A stretch of DNA of 63,708 nt from Alphaproteobacteria bacterium. GTDB lineage: Bacteria > Pseudomonadota > Gammaproteobacteria > Burkholderiales > Burkholderiaceae_C. Shown piece by piece: positions 28,276 to 37,292 of the stretch; position 1 is the first letter of the stretch, and every line of letters begins with the position of its first letter. The stretch is from assembly GCA_030054175.1 (NCBI GenBank), contig JASGCM010000020.1, positions 1 to 63,708 on the forward strand, in the 5' to 3' direction. The notes beneath the pieces were generated by a model. That model made no database searches and had not been told where the DNA came from. It saw only the letters and a list, made by a program, of their open reading frames with translations. The translations under genes and the position numbers were made by a program.

Positions 28276-29703
28276 ATGTCTGAACAATCGTCGCGCAAGA
28301 CCATCCCCATACAGCCTGTGGCCGACGGCGAGATGGTTTCGCTTTATGCCGCCAGCAAAAAGATATACCCCCGCACAGTCCATGGCCTGTTCGCCCGCTG
28401 GCGATGGTTTTTTGTCCTGCTCACCCAGTTGGTGTTTTATGGTTTGCCCTGGCTGGAGTGGGGGCAGCGACAGGCGGTGTTGTTTGACTTGGGCTCTCGG
28501 CGCTTCTACATTTTTGGCTTGGTGCTTTATCCGCAAGACTTCATCTACCTGACGGGACTCTTGGTCATCTCGGCTTTGGCTCTTTTTTTGTTCACCGCTG
28601 TGGCTGGGCGACTCTGGTGTGGTTATGCCTGCCCGCAGACGGTATACAGCGAAATTTTCATGTGGATCGAGCGCAAGGTCGAGGGCGACCGCTCTGCCCG
28701 CATGCGTCTGGACGATGCCGATTTTTCCATGGAGAAACTGGTCAAGAAATGGTACAAGCACATCCTATGGATCGGGCTGTCGATTTGGACCGGTTTCACC
28801 TTCGTGGGCTATTTCACCCCGATCCGTGACCTTGGGATGGCTTTCCTCACCACTCAGATGGGGTCTTGGGAAATTTTTTGGGTGTTCTTTTATGGTTTCG
28901 CCACCTATGGCAACGCAGGTTTCATGCGCGAGCAAGTGTGCATGTACATGTGCCCATATGCCCGCTTTCAAAGCGCCATGTTCGACCAAGACACGCTGAT
29001 CATCACCTACGATCCCCAGCGTGGCGAGCCCAGAGGCGCGCGCCCGCGCGGCGCCAATCCTCAAGTCAAGGGCTTGGGCGATTGCGTCGATTGCACGTTG
29101 TGCGTTCAGGTCTGTCCCACTGGAATCGATATCCGCAACGGCTTGCAATACGAATGCATTGGTTGCGGTGCTTGCATCGATGTGTGTGACACTGTGATGG
29201 ACAAGCTCAGTTACCCTCGCGGTCTCATCAAGTACACCACCCAAAACGCCATCAGGAACCATGGGTCAATCGGTCAAACCTGGCGCCGCGTATTGCGCCC
29301 CAGAGTGCTGGTTTACACAGGAATTTTGCTGGTCATGTGTCTGGGTTTGTTGATCAGCCTGAGCCTTCGTCACACACTGAAAGTCGATGTGATTCGTGAT
29401 CGGGCCTCATTGGCGCGCATCACCGAGTACGGCACCATCGAGAACATCTATCGTTTTCAGTTCATGAATGCCACCGAAAAAACTCAGATCTACCGGGTGT
29501 CGGCCCTTGGCTTGGAGGGCATCCGCGTGCGGGACCTCTCCGATGTCGAAGTGGGCCCAGCCGAGTCGCGCTGGGTGGTGGTGCATGCGGATATTCCATA
29601 TGGATCGGCGCCAGCTGGTTCGCACAAAATCCAATTCGTCATCGAGTCGGCCAATGGTCAGGTCTCGAACTTTGAAAAGTCTGTTTTTTTGGTGCCCAGA
29701 TGA
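28276..29703 (+). CDS. ccoG: Cbb3 oxidase accessory ferredoxin-like protein CcoG
   Basis: A polytopic membrane protein with two [4Fe-4S] sites, reported in other bacteria to reduce Cu(II) for CcoI and CuB assembly. The 475-residue protein has the CGYACPQTVYSEIFMWIE block, CMYMCPYARFQ and the ferredoxin motifs CVDCTLCVQVCP and CIGCGACIDVCD, ending in an Ig-like periplasmic domain. The ATG at 28276 is used, although GTG 28273 is in frame. Its last four bases overlap ccoH (ATGA). Confidence 0.94.
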   Translation: MSEQSSRKTIPIQPVADGEMVSLYAASKKIYPRTVHGLFARWRWFFVLLTQLVFYGLPWLEWGQRQAVLFDLGSRRFYIFGLVLYPQDFIYLTGLLVISALALFLFTAVAGRLWCGYACPQTVYSEIFMWIERKVEGDRSARMRLDDADFSMEKLVKKWYKHILWIGLSIWTGFTFVGYFTPIRDLGMAFLTTQMGSWEIFWVFFYGFATYGNAGFMREQVCMYMCPYARFQSAMFDQDTLIITYDPQRGEPRGARPRGANPQVKGLGDCVDCTLCVQVCPTGIDIRNGLQYECIGCGACIDVCDTVMDKLSYPRGLIKYTTQNAIRNHGSIGQTWRRVLRPRVLVYTGILLVMCLGLLISLSLRHTLKVDVIRDRASLARITEYGTIENIYRFQFMNATEKTQIYRVSALGLEGIRVRDLSDVEVGPAESRWVVVHADIPYGSAPAGSHKIQFVIESANGQVSNFEKSVFLVPR

Positions 29704-29957
29704 AATCAACGACCCATTCAGTCCCCGTATCGCCATGGTACCGCCATGGCATGGTTTGGATGTTACTTTCCGGCCCCGCCTTGGTGATCGTCGCCAGTTT
29801 GGTCACGGCATACATCGCCATCAGCTCGCCCGATCCGGTGCTGGCCAACGATGCTTATGAGTTTGGCCAACAGACTCAGGGCGTCGAGCGCAGCCACTTG
29901 CCGGCACAAAAGGCGCGCAACCATGCGGCGACCCCTGCCGAGGCCCCGATCCGTTGA
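29700..29957 (+). CDS. ccoH: CcoH/FixH-family oxidase assembly protein
   Basis: An 85-residue protein with one membrane helix (GPALVIVASLVTAYIAI) and the SPDPVLANDAYEFGQ segment just after it, a FixH/CcoH hallmark. It is shorter than the roughly 150-residue FixH of rhizobia, lacking most of the periplasmic domain, as seems usual for its relatives. CcoH is needed for stable assembly of the oxidase. The overlap with ccoG supports one operon. Confidence 0.82.
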   Translation: MKSTTHSVPVSPWYRHGMVWMLLSGPALVIVASLVTAYIAISSPDPVLANDAYEFGQQTQGVERSHLPAQKARNHAATPAEAPIR

Positions 29958-29996
29958 GAACTGAACAGATCAGCCCCCCACGACCTGGAGACAGAC

Positions 29997-30287
29997 ATGA
30001 TGCAGCACAGACTGATGTGGATTTTGTGGCCCGCCTTTTTGGTGGCTGGTGTGCTGGAAATGGCCATCTTTGCCATGTTTGACCCACACGACATGCACTG
30101 GTTTGGCCAACCCATCGAGGCCTCCAGGCAAACCGTCTATACCCTGTCTTTTTTCGCTTTGTGGTTGATCACGTCTGGTGCCAGCGCCATGACCTGCATG
30201 CTCAGCCTCTCGCCTTTCGAGGTCAACCGCTGCCCTTTACCGGCCACCGACCGCCCCGATGGCTGTCCGAAACAGTGCAAACATTGA
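29997..30287 (+). CDS. Small membrane protein at the end of the cco operon, unknown function
   Basis: A 96-residue protein with two hydrophobic segments (about 6-27 and 46-70) and a polar C-terminus with three Cys residues (one in NRCPL, two in GCPKQC). A GGAG ribosome site lies before the paired ATGs at 29997 and 30000. It follows ccoH by 39 bp and meets fnr tail to tail. I do not recognise it beyond a guess that it is a conserved companion of the cbb3 genes in this lineage; the C-terminal cysteines hint at metal or redox use. Confidence 0.6.
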   Translation: MMQHRLMWILWPAFLVAGVLEMAIFAMFDPHDMHWFGQPIEASRQTVYTLSFFALWLITSGASAMTCMLSLSPFEVNRCPLPATDRPDGCPKQCKH

Positions 30288-30296
30288 ACTCTGGGT

Positions 30297-31052
30297 TCAG
30301 TGTGGGGCACAAGTCTGAGGGTTGACGATCAACTTCAGCGCTTCGGCGTCCAAAATGCGCACGTGGCGCTGTTTGACTTCGACGATGCCATCGTCGACGA
30401 ATTTCGAGAAAGTGCGGCTGACCGTCTCAAGTTTGAGGCCCAGGTAGCTGCCGATTTCTTCTCGGGTCATGCGCAAGACCAATTCGGATTGGCTGAAACC
30501 CCGGGCGTGCAGGCGTTGCATCAGGTTCAGCAGGAAAGCGGCCAAACGCTCTTCGGCGCGCATGCTGCCCAGCAGCAGCATCACGCCGTGTTCGCGCACG
30601 ATTTCGCGGCTCATGATTTTGTGGACGTGGGTTTGCAAGGCAGTGACTTCGCGCGAGATGCTCTCGATTTTGTCAAAAGGCATCACACAAACCTCGGCGT
30701 CTTCAATGGCCACGGCGTCGCAGGTGTGCTGGTCGCTGACGATGCCATCGAGCCCGATGATCTCCCCGGCCATCTGGAAGCCCGTGACCTGATCGCGACC
30801 GTCTTCGGTGGCCACGCAGATTTTGAAAAAACCGGTGCGGATGGCGTATAGCGCGTTGAACCGATCACCGTTGCGAAACAGCGCCGTTCCACGCTTGATT
30901 TTGCGTCGCGTGGCGACCAAATCGTCCAGTCGCTTCATGTCATGGTCGTTCAGGCCCACCGGCATGCAAAACTCGCGCAAATTGCAGTTGGAGCAAGCGA
31001 CTTTGATGGCCTGGATGGGGAGGGGTGACAGCATGGGATTGACAGAGGTCAT
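30297..31052 (-). CDS. fnr: FNR-type oxygen-sensing transcription regulator
   Basis: A CRP/FNR regulator of 251 residues that binds DNA when it holds an oxygen-labile [4Fe-4S] cluster. Cluster ligands are Cys20, Cys23, Cys29 and Cys111. The C-terminal HTH has TREEIGSYLGLKLETVSRTF, with the Glu-Ser-Arg residues that read TTGAT half-sites. The start MTSVNPML at 31052 is chosen over an ATG at 31091, which lies beyond the FNR box. Two FNR boxes precede it, one only 13 bp from the start codon, which suggests autorepression. Confidence 0.93.
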   Translation of the reverse strand: MTSVNPMLSPLPIQAIKVACSNCNLREFCMPVGLNDHDMKRLDDLVATRRKIKRGTALFRNGDRFNALYAIRTGFFKICVATEDGRDQVTGFQMAGEIIGLDGIVSDQHTCDAVAIEDAEVCVMPFDKIESISREVTALQTHVHKIMSREIVREHGVMLLLGSMRAEERLAAFLLNLMQRLHARGFSQSELVLRMTREEIGSYLGLKLETVSRTFSKFVDDGIVEVKQRHVRILDAEALKLIVNPQTCAPH

Positions 31053-31064
31053 GATCTGGATGAT

Positions 31065-31078
31065 TTGATTGTGGTCAA
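31065..31078. promoter_or_regulatory. FNR-type box next to the fnr start
   Basis: TTGAT-TGTG-GTCAA, nine of ten consensus bases. It ends 13 bp from the fnr start codon and would cover or follow the fnr promoter, so a repressing role is likely. It lies 30 bp (about three helix turns) from the second box at 31095-31108. Confidence 0.7.
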
Positions 31079-31094
31079 ATTTTTGCGCCATAGC

Positions 31095-31136
31095 TTGATT
31101 TTTGTCAAATACTTAGTGGTCCGCGCAAGGCAATAT
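31095..31136 (+). promoter_or_regulatory. FNR-type box and -10 before hemN
   Basis: TTGAT-TTTT-GTCAA at 31095-31108 matches nine of ten consensus bases. CAATAT at 31131-31136 follows after 22 bp, predicting a start near 31143 and thus a class II, FNR-activated hemN promoter. Confidence 0.75.
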
Positions 31137-31160
31137 CAGGGCATTGAATGGATTTTGATC

Positions 31161-32542
31161 ATGTTGAACATTTCCCCTGAGTTGTTGCAAAAGTATGACG
31201 TCCCAGGGCCACGGTACACCTCGTATCGTACGGCCGATCGCTTTGTTGAAGCTTTCACCGAAGTCGATTACATCCGGGCCCTGCATGATCGCCGCGATGG
31301 CCTGTCTGGTCGTGCGCAAGCCCTTTCTTTGTATGTGCATATCCCTTTTTGTGAATCATTGTGCTACTACTGCGCCTGCAACAAGATGATCACGAAGCAC
31401 AAAGACCGCGTAGCCGTATACTTGCAGTTACTGGAGCGCGAAGTCGAACTGAAGGTCAGCCACCTGGGCAACAGTCATGCGGTGTCGCAATTGCATCTGG
31501 GTGGCGGTACCCCGACATTCCTCAATGATGAGGAACTGACTCGCCTGATGGCTCTTTTGCGCTCGCGCTTCAATCTGGTGCCCGGAGGGGAATATTCGAT
31601 TGAAATTGACCCGCGCACAGTCACGCGTCAGCGTTTGGAGGTGTTGCACCGTTTAGGGTTCAACCGTTTGAGCTTTGGGGTGCAAGATTTTGATCCTCAA
31701 GTCCAAAAAGCCGTGCACCGCATCCAGCCCGCCGAACAAACCTTTGATTTGACTCTGGCGGCGCGAGAGATGGGTTTTGAATCGGTGAACGTGGATCTGA
31801 TTTATGGGCTACCCATGCAAACCGAGCCGGGCTTTCATCGCACCATCGACACGGTGAACCGTTTGCGCCCTGACCGCATCGCCTTGTACGCCTATGCCCA
31901 TTTGCCCGAGCGCTTCAAGCCGCAGCGGCGAATCCATGCCGAGCAGCTGCCTGCCGCCTCGGCCAAGGTGGCCATGTTGGCCTCGGCGATGCGACGCCTG
32001 ATGGAAGCCGGCTATGTGTACATCGGTATGGACCATTTCGCCTTGCCCGACGATGCGCAGGCCGTGGCCAAGCGGCAGGGGCGTTTGCACCGCAACTTTC
32101 AAGGCTACAGCACCCAACCCGACTGCGATCTGATCGCCCTAGGCGTGTCGTCCATCGGTCGTGTTGGGGCCACTTACAGCCAGAACGCCAAGACCCTTGA
32201 AGAGTACGCCGATTTTTTGGAACAAGGCCGACTGCCTATTGTCAAGGGGCTGGCTTTGTCGCGAGATGATTTGGCTCGCCGCGCCATCATCATGGCGCTG
32301 ATGTGCAGGGCCGAGTGACTTTTGAGTCCATCGAGGTGTCACATCTGATTCAGTTCAAGCAGGTCTTCCGTGTCGAGTTGGAGCTCATGAAGCAGTTGCA
32401 AGAGCAGGGCCTGGTCCAGCTGGATGACAGCAGCATTGAGGTCACGCCCATGGGTTGGTTTTTCGTGCGCGGCGTGGCCATGGTGTTTGACCGGTATTTA
32501 CAAGCCGATCGCAACCGAAATCGCTTTTCTAAAATCATTTGA
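31161..32542 (+). pseudogene. hemN: Oxygen-independent coproporphyrinogen III oxidase HemN, frameshifted
   Basis: A radical-SAM enzyme of anaerobic heme synthesis. The first frame runs from ATG 31161 (MLNISPELLQ) to a premature TGA at 32318. It includes PGPRYTSY and the cluster motif CESLCYYCAC (C-x3-C-x2-C). The last part (QGRVTFESIE through TPMGWFFVRGVAMVFDRYL to a TGA at 32542) continues in another frame. The joint lies at 32301-32307, where TGCAGGGC replaces an expected TGCCAGGGC. Restoring one base gives a full protein of about 460 residues. Everything else looks intact and the promoter is good, so a sequencing error or very recent mutation is possible. Confidence 0.85.
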
Positions 32543-33222
32543 TGCTCGAAAATCTATTGCTCACCGCCGCCTTGATGGGTTGGGCGGGTGGGCCGCATTG
32601 CCTGGTCATGTGTGGCGCGCCATGTACCGCCGTGGCGCGTGCGGGGGCGCCGCACAGCACGGCCGCCTTGGCCTGGTTCCAATTGGGGCGATTGTTGGGT
32701 TATTCGATCTTGGGGGCCATGGCAGCCGCGGCCATGCAAGGTTTGGGTTGGCTGACTGTCTACAGCGCCGCCTTGCGTCCCGTGTGGAGCCTGTTTCATG
32801 CGTTTGCTCTGGTCATGGGGCTGTGGTTGATTTGGCGCGCCGAACTGCCGATTTGGGCGCAAGCGCTGGGGCGTTTCACTTGGCAGCGCATTCAGGTTTG
32901 GGCCAGGCGGTTGGGCTCGGCGCGGGTGGTGGCTCCTTTGCTCACGGGTGTGTTGTGGGCTTTGTTGCCCTGTGGCTTGTTGTACTCCGCACTGGTCGTG
33001 GCTGCCCTGGCTGCACACCCAGCTCAAGGCGCTGGAGTGATGGCAGTCTTTGCCTTGTCCAGCGGTGCCGTTTTGACCTTGGGCCCTTGGGTGCTGCTGC
33101 GCTGGGGGTACCACATACGGGTCCCGAACGTGGGCATGCGTTTGGCCGGATCTGCGCTGTCCTTGAGCGCCGGCGCGGCCCTGTACCTGGGTTTATTCCG
33201 CAACCAGGCCCCTTGGTGCTGA
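32542..33222 (+). CDS. TauE/SafE (DsbD-like) membrane protein downstream of hemN
   Basis: A 226-residue inner-membrane protein with about six helices. The N-terminal WAGGPHCLVMCGAPC and later LLPCGLLYSAL motifs with paired Cys/Pro resemble the DsbD-like branch labelled sulfite exporter TauE/SafE. In many betaproteobacteria this gene accompanies cbb3 oxidase genes, and a role in copper or thiol transfer for oxidase maturation is plausible but unproven. The ATG shares one base with the hemN TGA (TGATG), so it depends on hemN translation reaching the true stop. Confidence 0.78.
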   Translation: MLENLLLTAALMGWAGGPHCLVMCGAPCTAVARAGAPHSTAALAWFQLGRLLGYSILGAMAAAAMQGLGWLTVYSAALRPVWSLFHAFALVMGLWLIWRAELPIWAQALGRFTWQRIQVWARRLGSARVVAPLLTGVLWALLPCGLLYSALVVAALAAHPAQGAGVMAVFALSSGAVLTLGPWVLLRWGYHIRVPNVGMRLAGSALSLSAGAALYLGLFRNQAPWC

Positions 33223-33277
33223 CGCCCTACGGGGCGAGGACACGGTTTTTAATATAAATCTTTGGTATTATTTTAGC

Positions 33278-34153
33278 GTGAGCATCTCGCGCAGCCAAAA
33301 AGCCAGCCAGACCGCCCAATTGGTGGCTGCGGTCAGGGCTGGCCACACTCGACATCAAGGCGGCTTGATCTTTGCCGACCCATGCGCCGAACATTTGCTT
33401 GGCTTTCCGTGGCGGCAGATTGCCCGACATCGCTGGTTGTTTGAGTTCTTCTCGAATCGGCTGATGGCTCGCGTGCGCCATGTCCACACCCAAATTTTGC
33501 TGCGAGCGCGACTGGCCGAAGAAGTCGTTTTGCAGGCGGCCACAGAGGGGGCCTCGCAGTATCTGGTGTTGGGTGCGGGTTTGGACGCCTTTGCCTTGCG
33601 ACATCCACCCGGACAACCGCCCATGCAAATCTTCGAAGCCGATTATCCGGCCACCCAGAACAGAAAGCGCACTCGCTTGAAAAAGGCCAGGTGGGAGGTG
33701 CCGACTCACTTGCATTGGGTGCCGATCGATTTTGAAGTGCAGGGCTTGTTCGAGGTGTTGCGCGACTCGGGTTGGGACCGCACCCAGCGTTCAGTGGTCA
33801 GTTGGATGGGGACCACCTACTACTTGTCGCACGAAGCCATCGCCCGAACCCTGGCACAGTTGCGGCAATCGATGCCGCCGGGCAGTCGCTGCGTTTTGGA
33901 CCATGGCTTGGACGATGCCAACCTGGATCCGACCACCATCATGCAGTACGCAGCCTTGCGCGATTTTGTCGCCAGTCGGGGGGAACCCATGTCGACCCGT
34001 TTTGCCCCCACCGAATTCGAGTCATTGGCGGCATTGTGTGGTTTTCGCTGTCGACAAGCTTGGGAGCCGTCCGATCAACGCGCCTTATGCCCGCCTCAAC
34101 TGGCATTGCCCTTCAGTGGTTTTTCCCGGGTGGTACTGCTCGAGGCGAACTGA
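33278..34153 (+). CDS. SAM-dependent methyltransferase, leucine carboxyl methyltransferase family
   Basis: A 291-residue protein starting at GTG 33278. It has the class I SAM-binding motif YLVLGAGLDAFALR, the FEADYPATQ acidic strand end and the SVVSWMGTTYYLS segment, all typical of the LCMT/PPM1-like group found in bacteria. Substrate unknown. An AT-rich promoter lies just before it, with an extended -10 TGGTATTAT at about 33262-33270. It converges on the FAD oxidase with a 12-bp gap. Confidence 0.8.
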   Translation: MSISRSQKASQTAQLVAAVRAGHTRHQGGLIFADPCAEHLLGFPWRQIARHRWLFEFFSNRLMARVRHVHTQILLRARLAEEVVLQAATEGASQYLVLGAGLDAFALRHPPGQPPMQIFEADYPATQNRKRTRLKKARWEVPTHLHWVPIDFEVQGLFEVLRDSGWDRTQRSVVSWMGTTYYLSHEAIARTLAQLRQSMPPGSRCVLDHGLDDANLDPTTIMQYAALRDFVASRGEPMSTRFAPTEFESLAALCGFRCRQAWEPSDQRALCPPQLALPFSGFSRVVLLEAN

Positions 34154-34165
34154 GTGCCGATCGGT

Positions 34166-37100
34166 TTATTTCAAATGCCGAGCCAGCAGGCTGGCGACAT
34201 GAATCGCGTGGCGTTGACTGCCATCTTGGATCTGATGGCGGCAGCTGGTGCCGTCGGCCACGATCAGTGCGTCGGGCGATGAGCGCAAGGCTGGCAACAG
34301 GCTCAATTCGGCCATTTGCATTGACAGTTCGACGTGTTCTCTCTCCATGCCAAAGCTGCCAGCCATGCCACAACAACTGGTGTCGATCAGGCGCGGTGCA
34401 GCACCAGGCAGAAGGCGCACCACCTCCATCAGTTCGGGCATCAAGCCCATGGCCTTCTGGTGGCAATGGCCATGCACCAAAATGGGTTGATTGATGGTGC
34501 CCAGACGGGCTTTCAGGGCGTCGAGTCGCCCGGCCTTCAGTTCACGCGCCAAAAACTCTTCCAGCATCAGGCTGTGGCGGGCGACCAGATCGGCGTCTTC
34601 GCCCAGGCCCATCACGCTGTATTCGTCGCGCAGGGTCAGCAGACAAGAGGGCTCTAATCCCACGATGGCAACGCCTTTTTCAGCGAAAGGACGCAGCGCC
34701 TGAAGCAGTTCGGTGGCTTTGACGCGGGCCTGATCCAACAGACCATTTGAGAGGTAAGTGCGACCGCAACACAAGTGACCTTGGTTGGCCCCGTGGCCTC
34801 CATCGGTTTTGGCGGCCACGTGCACGTCGTAGCCGGCGGCACTCAGGACCTTGAAGGCATCGAGCGCCAAGTCTGAGTCGAAATGGCCGTTGAAAGTGTC
34901 CACGAACAGAACCACGGCTTGGTTCGAGGCCAACGCTTGTGCCGCGCTCACACCCATGGTGCCTCGGTTGAAAAAATGACGCGATTCCCATTTGGGCAGG
35001 GAACGCTGCGCCGCCAGTCCCAGCAAACGGTCAGTCATCCGTGCCAGCCATGGCATTTGGTTGCGGGCATTGAGCAAGGGCGCGCAGCGGGCCGCGTGGC
35101 GAGCGTAGTCAGGCAAATAGGCCACCAGGCGCTCGCGCAGCGAAAGGCCTTTTTTCTGTCGAACTTGGTGCATCACTTCAATTTTCATGCGCGCCATGTC
35201 CACGCCCGTTGGACATTCGCGTTTGCAACCCTTGCAACCCACGCAGAGAGACAGGCTGCTGAGCAACTCGTCGCTGGTCAGCGCGTCGGGACCCAACTGC
35301 CCTGACAAAGCCAGTCGCAACGTATTGGCTCGGCCCCGAGTCAGGTGTTGCTCGTCGCGCGTCACCCGGTAACTCGGACACATCGTACCGGCATCGAATT
35401 TGCGGCAGTGGCCATTGTTGTTGCACATCTCGACCGCTTTGGCCAAGCCTTGCGCCGGGTCACCGCCGCTGCCCGGCGCGCTCACCTCTTCGGTGCGGGC
35501 ATCGTTTTGCACATCCCAAGCCGACCAGTCGAGTCCGGTTTGGATCGGGATGACACGATAGCTGGGCGGAAAACGCATCAGCGTGGTGTCATCCATGGCC
35601 GGGGGCGCCACGATGCGGCCTGGACACAGCAGGTTTTTGGGGTCGAGCTCGGCCTTGATGTCCCGCAGCGCTTTGTGGATCGCGTCGCCATATTGCCATC
35701 GGATCCACTCGCCTCGGCAAAGGCCGTCACCGTGTTCGCCACTGTAAGCCCCTTTGAAGCGGCGCACCAGGGCGCTGGCCTCTTCAGCGATGGCGCGCAT
35801 CTTGGGCGCGCCATCGCGGCGCATGTCCAGAATAGGGCGCACGTGCAAGGTGCCGACCGAGGCATGGGCGTACCAGGTGCCCCGCGTGCCATGGCGATGA
35901 AATACTTCGGTCAATTCGGCGGTGTACTCGGCCAAGTGCTCCAACGGCACGGCGCAATCCTCGATGAAACTCACTGGCTTGCCGTCGCCTCGCAAACTCA
36001 TCATGATGTTCAAGCCCGCCTTGCGGACCTCCCACAGGTTTTTCTGCGCCGTATCATCAAGCAACTTAACGACCCTGTGGGGCAAGCCCAAGTCACCCAT
36101 CAGTTCCTCGAGTCGATCGAGCCAAGGCGCGATCTGCTCTTTGGTGTCGCCGGCGAATTCGACCAGCAAGACCGCGTCGGGTTCGCCGATCAGGGCGGTG
36201 CGAACGGTCGGAGTGAATGCCGGGTTTTGCAGCGACAACTCGATCATGGTGCGGTCGACCAATTCCACTGCCATCAACTGGCCGGGGTCTCCCAACTTAA
36301 CGATGTGCTGCGCTGAGGCCATGGCTTGATGAAAGCTGGGAAAGTTCACCACCCCCAGCACCTTGGTGCGCGGCAGAGGGCTGAGTTGCAGTTTGAGCTG
36401 TTTGGTCAGGGCCAGCGTGCCCTCGCTGCCAATCAGCAAGTGGGCCAGGTTCACTGAACCATCCGGGGTATAGGGGCGCGGACTTTGCGGGTGAAAGATG
36501 TCCAGGTTGTAGCCCGCCACTCTGCGCAGCACTTTGGGCCAGTTCGCTTCGATATCGGGCGCCAGGCGCTCGGCCAGCTTGCGTAAAAATTGCCCGATGT
36601 CGCGAGAACGCCCCATGCTTTGTTCGAATGGGCCCCAATCCAGCAGGCTGCCATCAGGCAACCATGCTTGTGCGCCCAGCACGTTGTGAACCATATTGCC
36701 GTAGGCAATCGATCGGCTGCCGCACGAGTTGTTGCCGGCCATGCCCCCCAAGGTGGCTTGACCGCTGGTCGACACATCGACCGGGAACCACAGGCCATGG
36801 CGTTTGAGTTCTGCGTTCAAATGGTCCAACACCAAACCTGGTTCGACGACGGCGGTGGCCTGTTTGGGGTCGATTTCCAGGATTCGGTGCACATGCTTGG
36901 TATGGTCGATCACCAGACCCACCCCCACCGTTTGTCCGCACTGGCTGGTGCCGCCGCCGCGCGGGACGATGGGCACGTCCAGATCGCGGCAGATGTCGAG
37001 CGCCAGACCCACTTCGTCAATGTGGCGGGGCACAAATACGCCCACCGGTATCACTTGATAAATCGAGGCGTCGGTGGCGTAGCGTCCACGGTCGGCGGCG

Positions 37101-37237
37101 GAAAACAACACTTCCCCCTGGGTGTGCTGGCGCAGTCGCTGCGCCAGCTGGCCTGCGACTTCGTGGGTCACCCGAGCGACTTGTTCATAGCTTTGGTCTG
37201 GACTGAGTTGGGCGAGGGACGACAAAGGGGCATTCAT
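34166..37237 (-). CDS. FAD-linked oxidase fused to Fe-S/CCG domains (D-2-hydroxyacid dehydrogenase type)
   Basis: A large cytoplasmic flavoprotein of 1023 residues (start MNAPLSSLAQ at 37237). In order: FAD-binding domain with PIVPRGGGTSQCGQT, FAD-oxidase C-terminal domain with GTLALTKQLKL and GEHGDGLCRGEW, two ferredoxin-type sites (CNNNGHCRKF...CPSYR and CVGCKGCKRECP), and a cysteine-rich CCG domain ending in DTSCCGMAGSFGME. This matches YdiJ-like enzymes, some of which oxidise D-2-hydroxyglutarate or D-lactate and pass electrons to the quinone pool. It is divergent from an aminotransferase with 55 bp between starts, suggesting shared control. Confidence 0.88.
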   Translation of the reverse strand: MNAPLSSLAQLSPDQSYEQVARVTHEVAGQLAQRLRQHTQGEVLFSAADRGRYATDASIYQVIPVGVFVPRHIDEVGLALDICRDLDVPIVPRGGGTSQCGQTVGVGLVIDHTKHVHRILEIDPKQATAVVEPGLVLDHLNAELKRHGLWFPVDVSTSGQATLGGMAGNNSCGSRSIAYGNMVHNVLGAQAWLPDGSLLDWGPFEQSMGRSRDIGQFLRKLAERLAPDIEANWPKVLRRVAGYNLDIFHPQSPRPYTPDGSVNLAHLLIGSEGTLALTKQLKLQLSPLPRTKVLGVVNFPSFHQAMASAQHIVKLGDPGQLMAVELVDRTMIELSLQNPAFTPTVRTALIGEPDAVLLVEFAGDTKEQIAPWLDRLEELMGDLGLPHRVVKLLDDTAQKNLWEVRKAGLNIMMSLRGDGKPVSFIEDCAVPLEHLAEYTAELTEVFHRHGTRGTWYAHASVGTLHVRPILDMRRDGAPKMRAIAEEASALVRRFKGAYSGEHGDGLCRGEWIRWQYGDAIHKALRDIKAELDPKNLLCPGRIVAPPAMDDTTLMRFPPSYRVIPIQTGLDWSAWDVQNDARTEEVSAPGSGGDPAQGLAKAVEMCNNNGHCRKFDAGTMCPSYRVTRDEQHLTRGRANTLRLALSGQLGPDALTSDELLSSLSLCVGCKGCKRECPTGVDMARMKIEVMHQVRQKKGLSLRERLVAYLPDYARHAARCAPLLNARNQMPWLARMTDRLLGLAAQRSLPKWESRHFFNRGTMGVSAAQALASNQAVVLFVDTFNGHFDSDLALDAFKVLSAAGYDVHVAAKTDGGHGANQGHLCCGRTYLSNGLLDQARVKATELLQALRPFAEKGVAIVGLEPSCLLTLRDEYSVMGLGEDADLVARHSLMLEEFLARELKAGRLDALKARLGTINQPILVHGHCHQKAMGLMPELMEVVRLLPGAAPRLIDTSCCGMAGSFGMEREHVELSMQMAELSLLPALRSSPDALIVADGTSCRHQIQDGSQRHAIHVASLLARHLK

Positions 37238-37292
37238 GGGTGCCGATTTTCCTGTAAAAATGCTCCCCTTGGTGAAAACTTTCAGGATCTCA

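Noticed and set aside
33227..33255. A terminator after the SafE-like gene (CGCCC-TACG-GGGCG)
   Set aside because: The stem is only five pairs and the T-run begins about 10 bases after it; not convincing.
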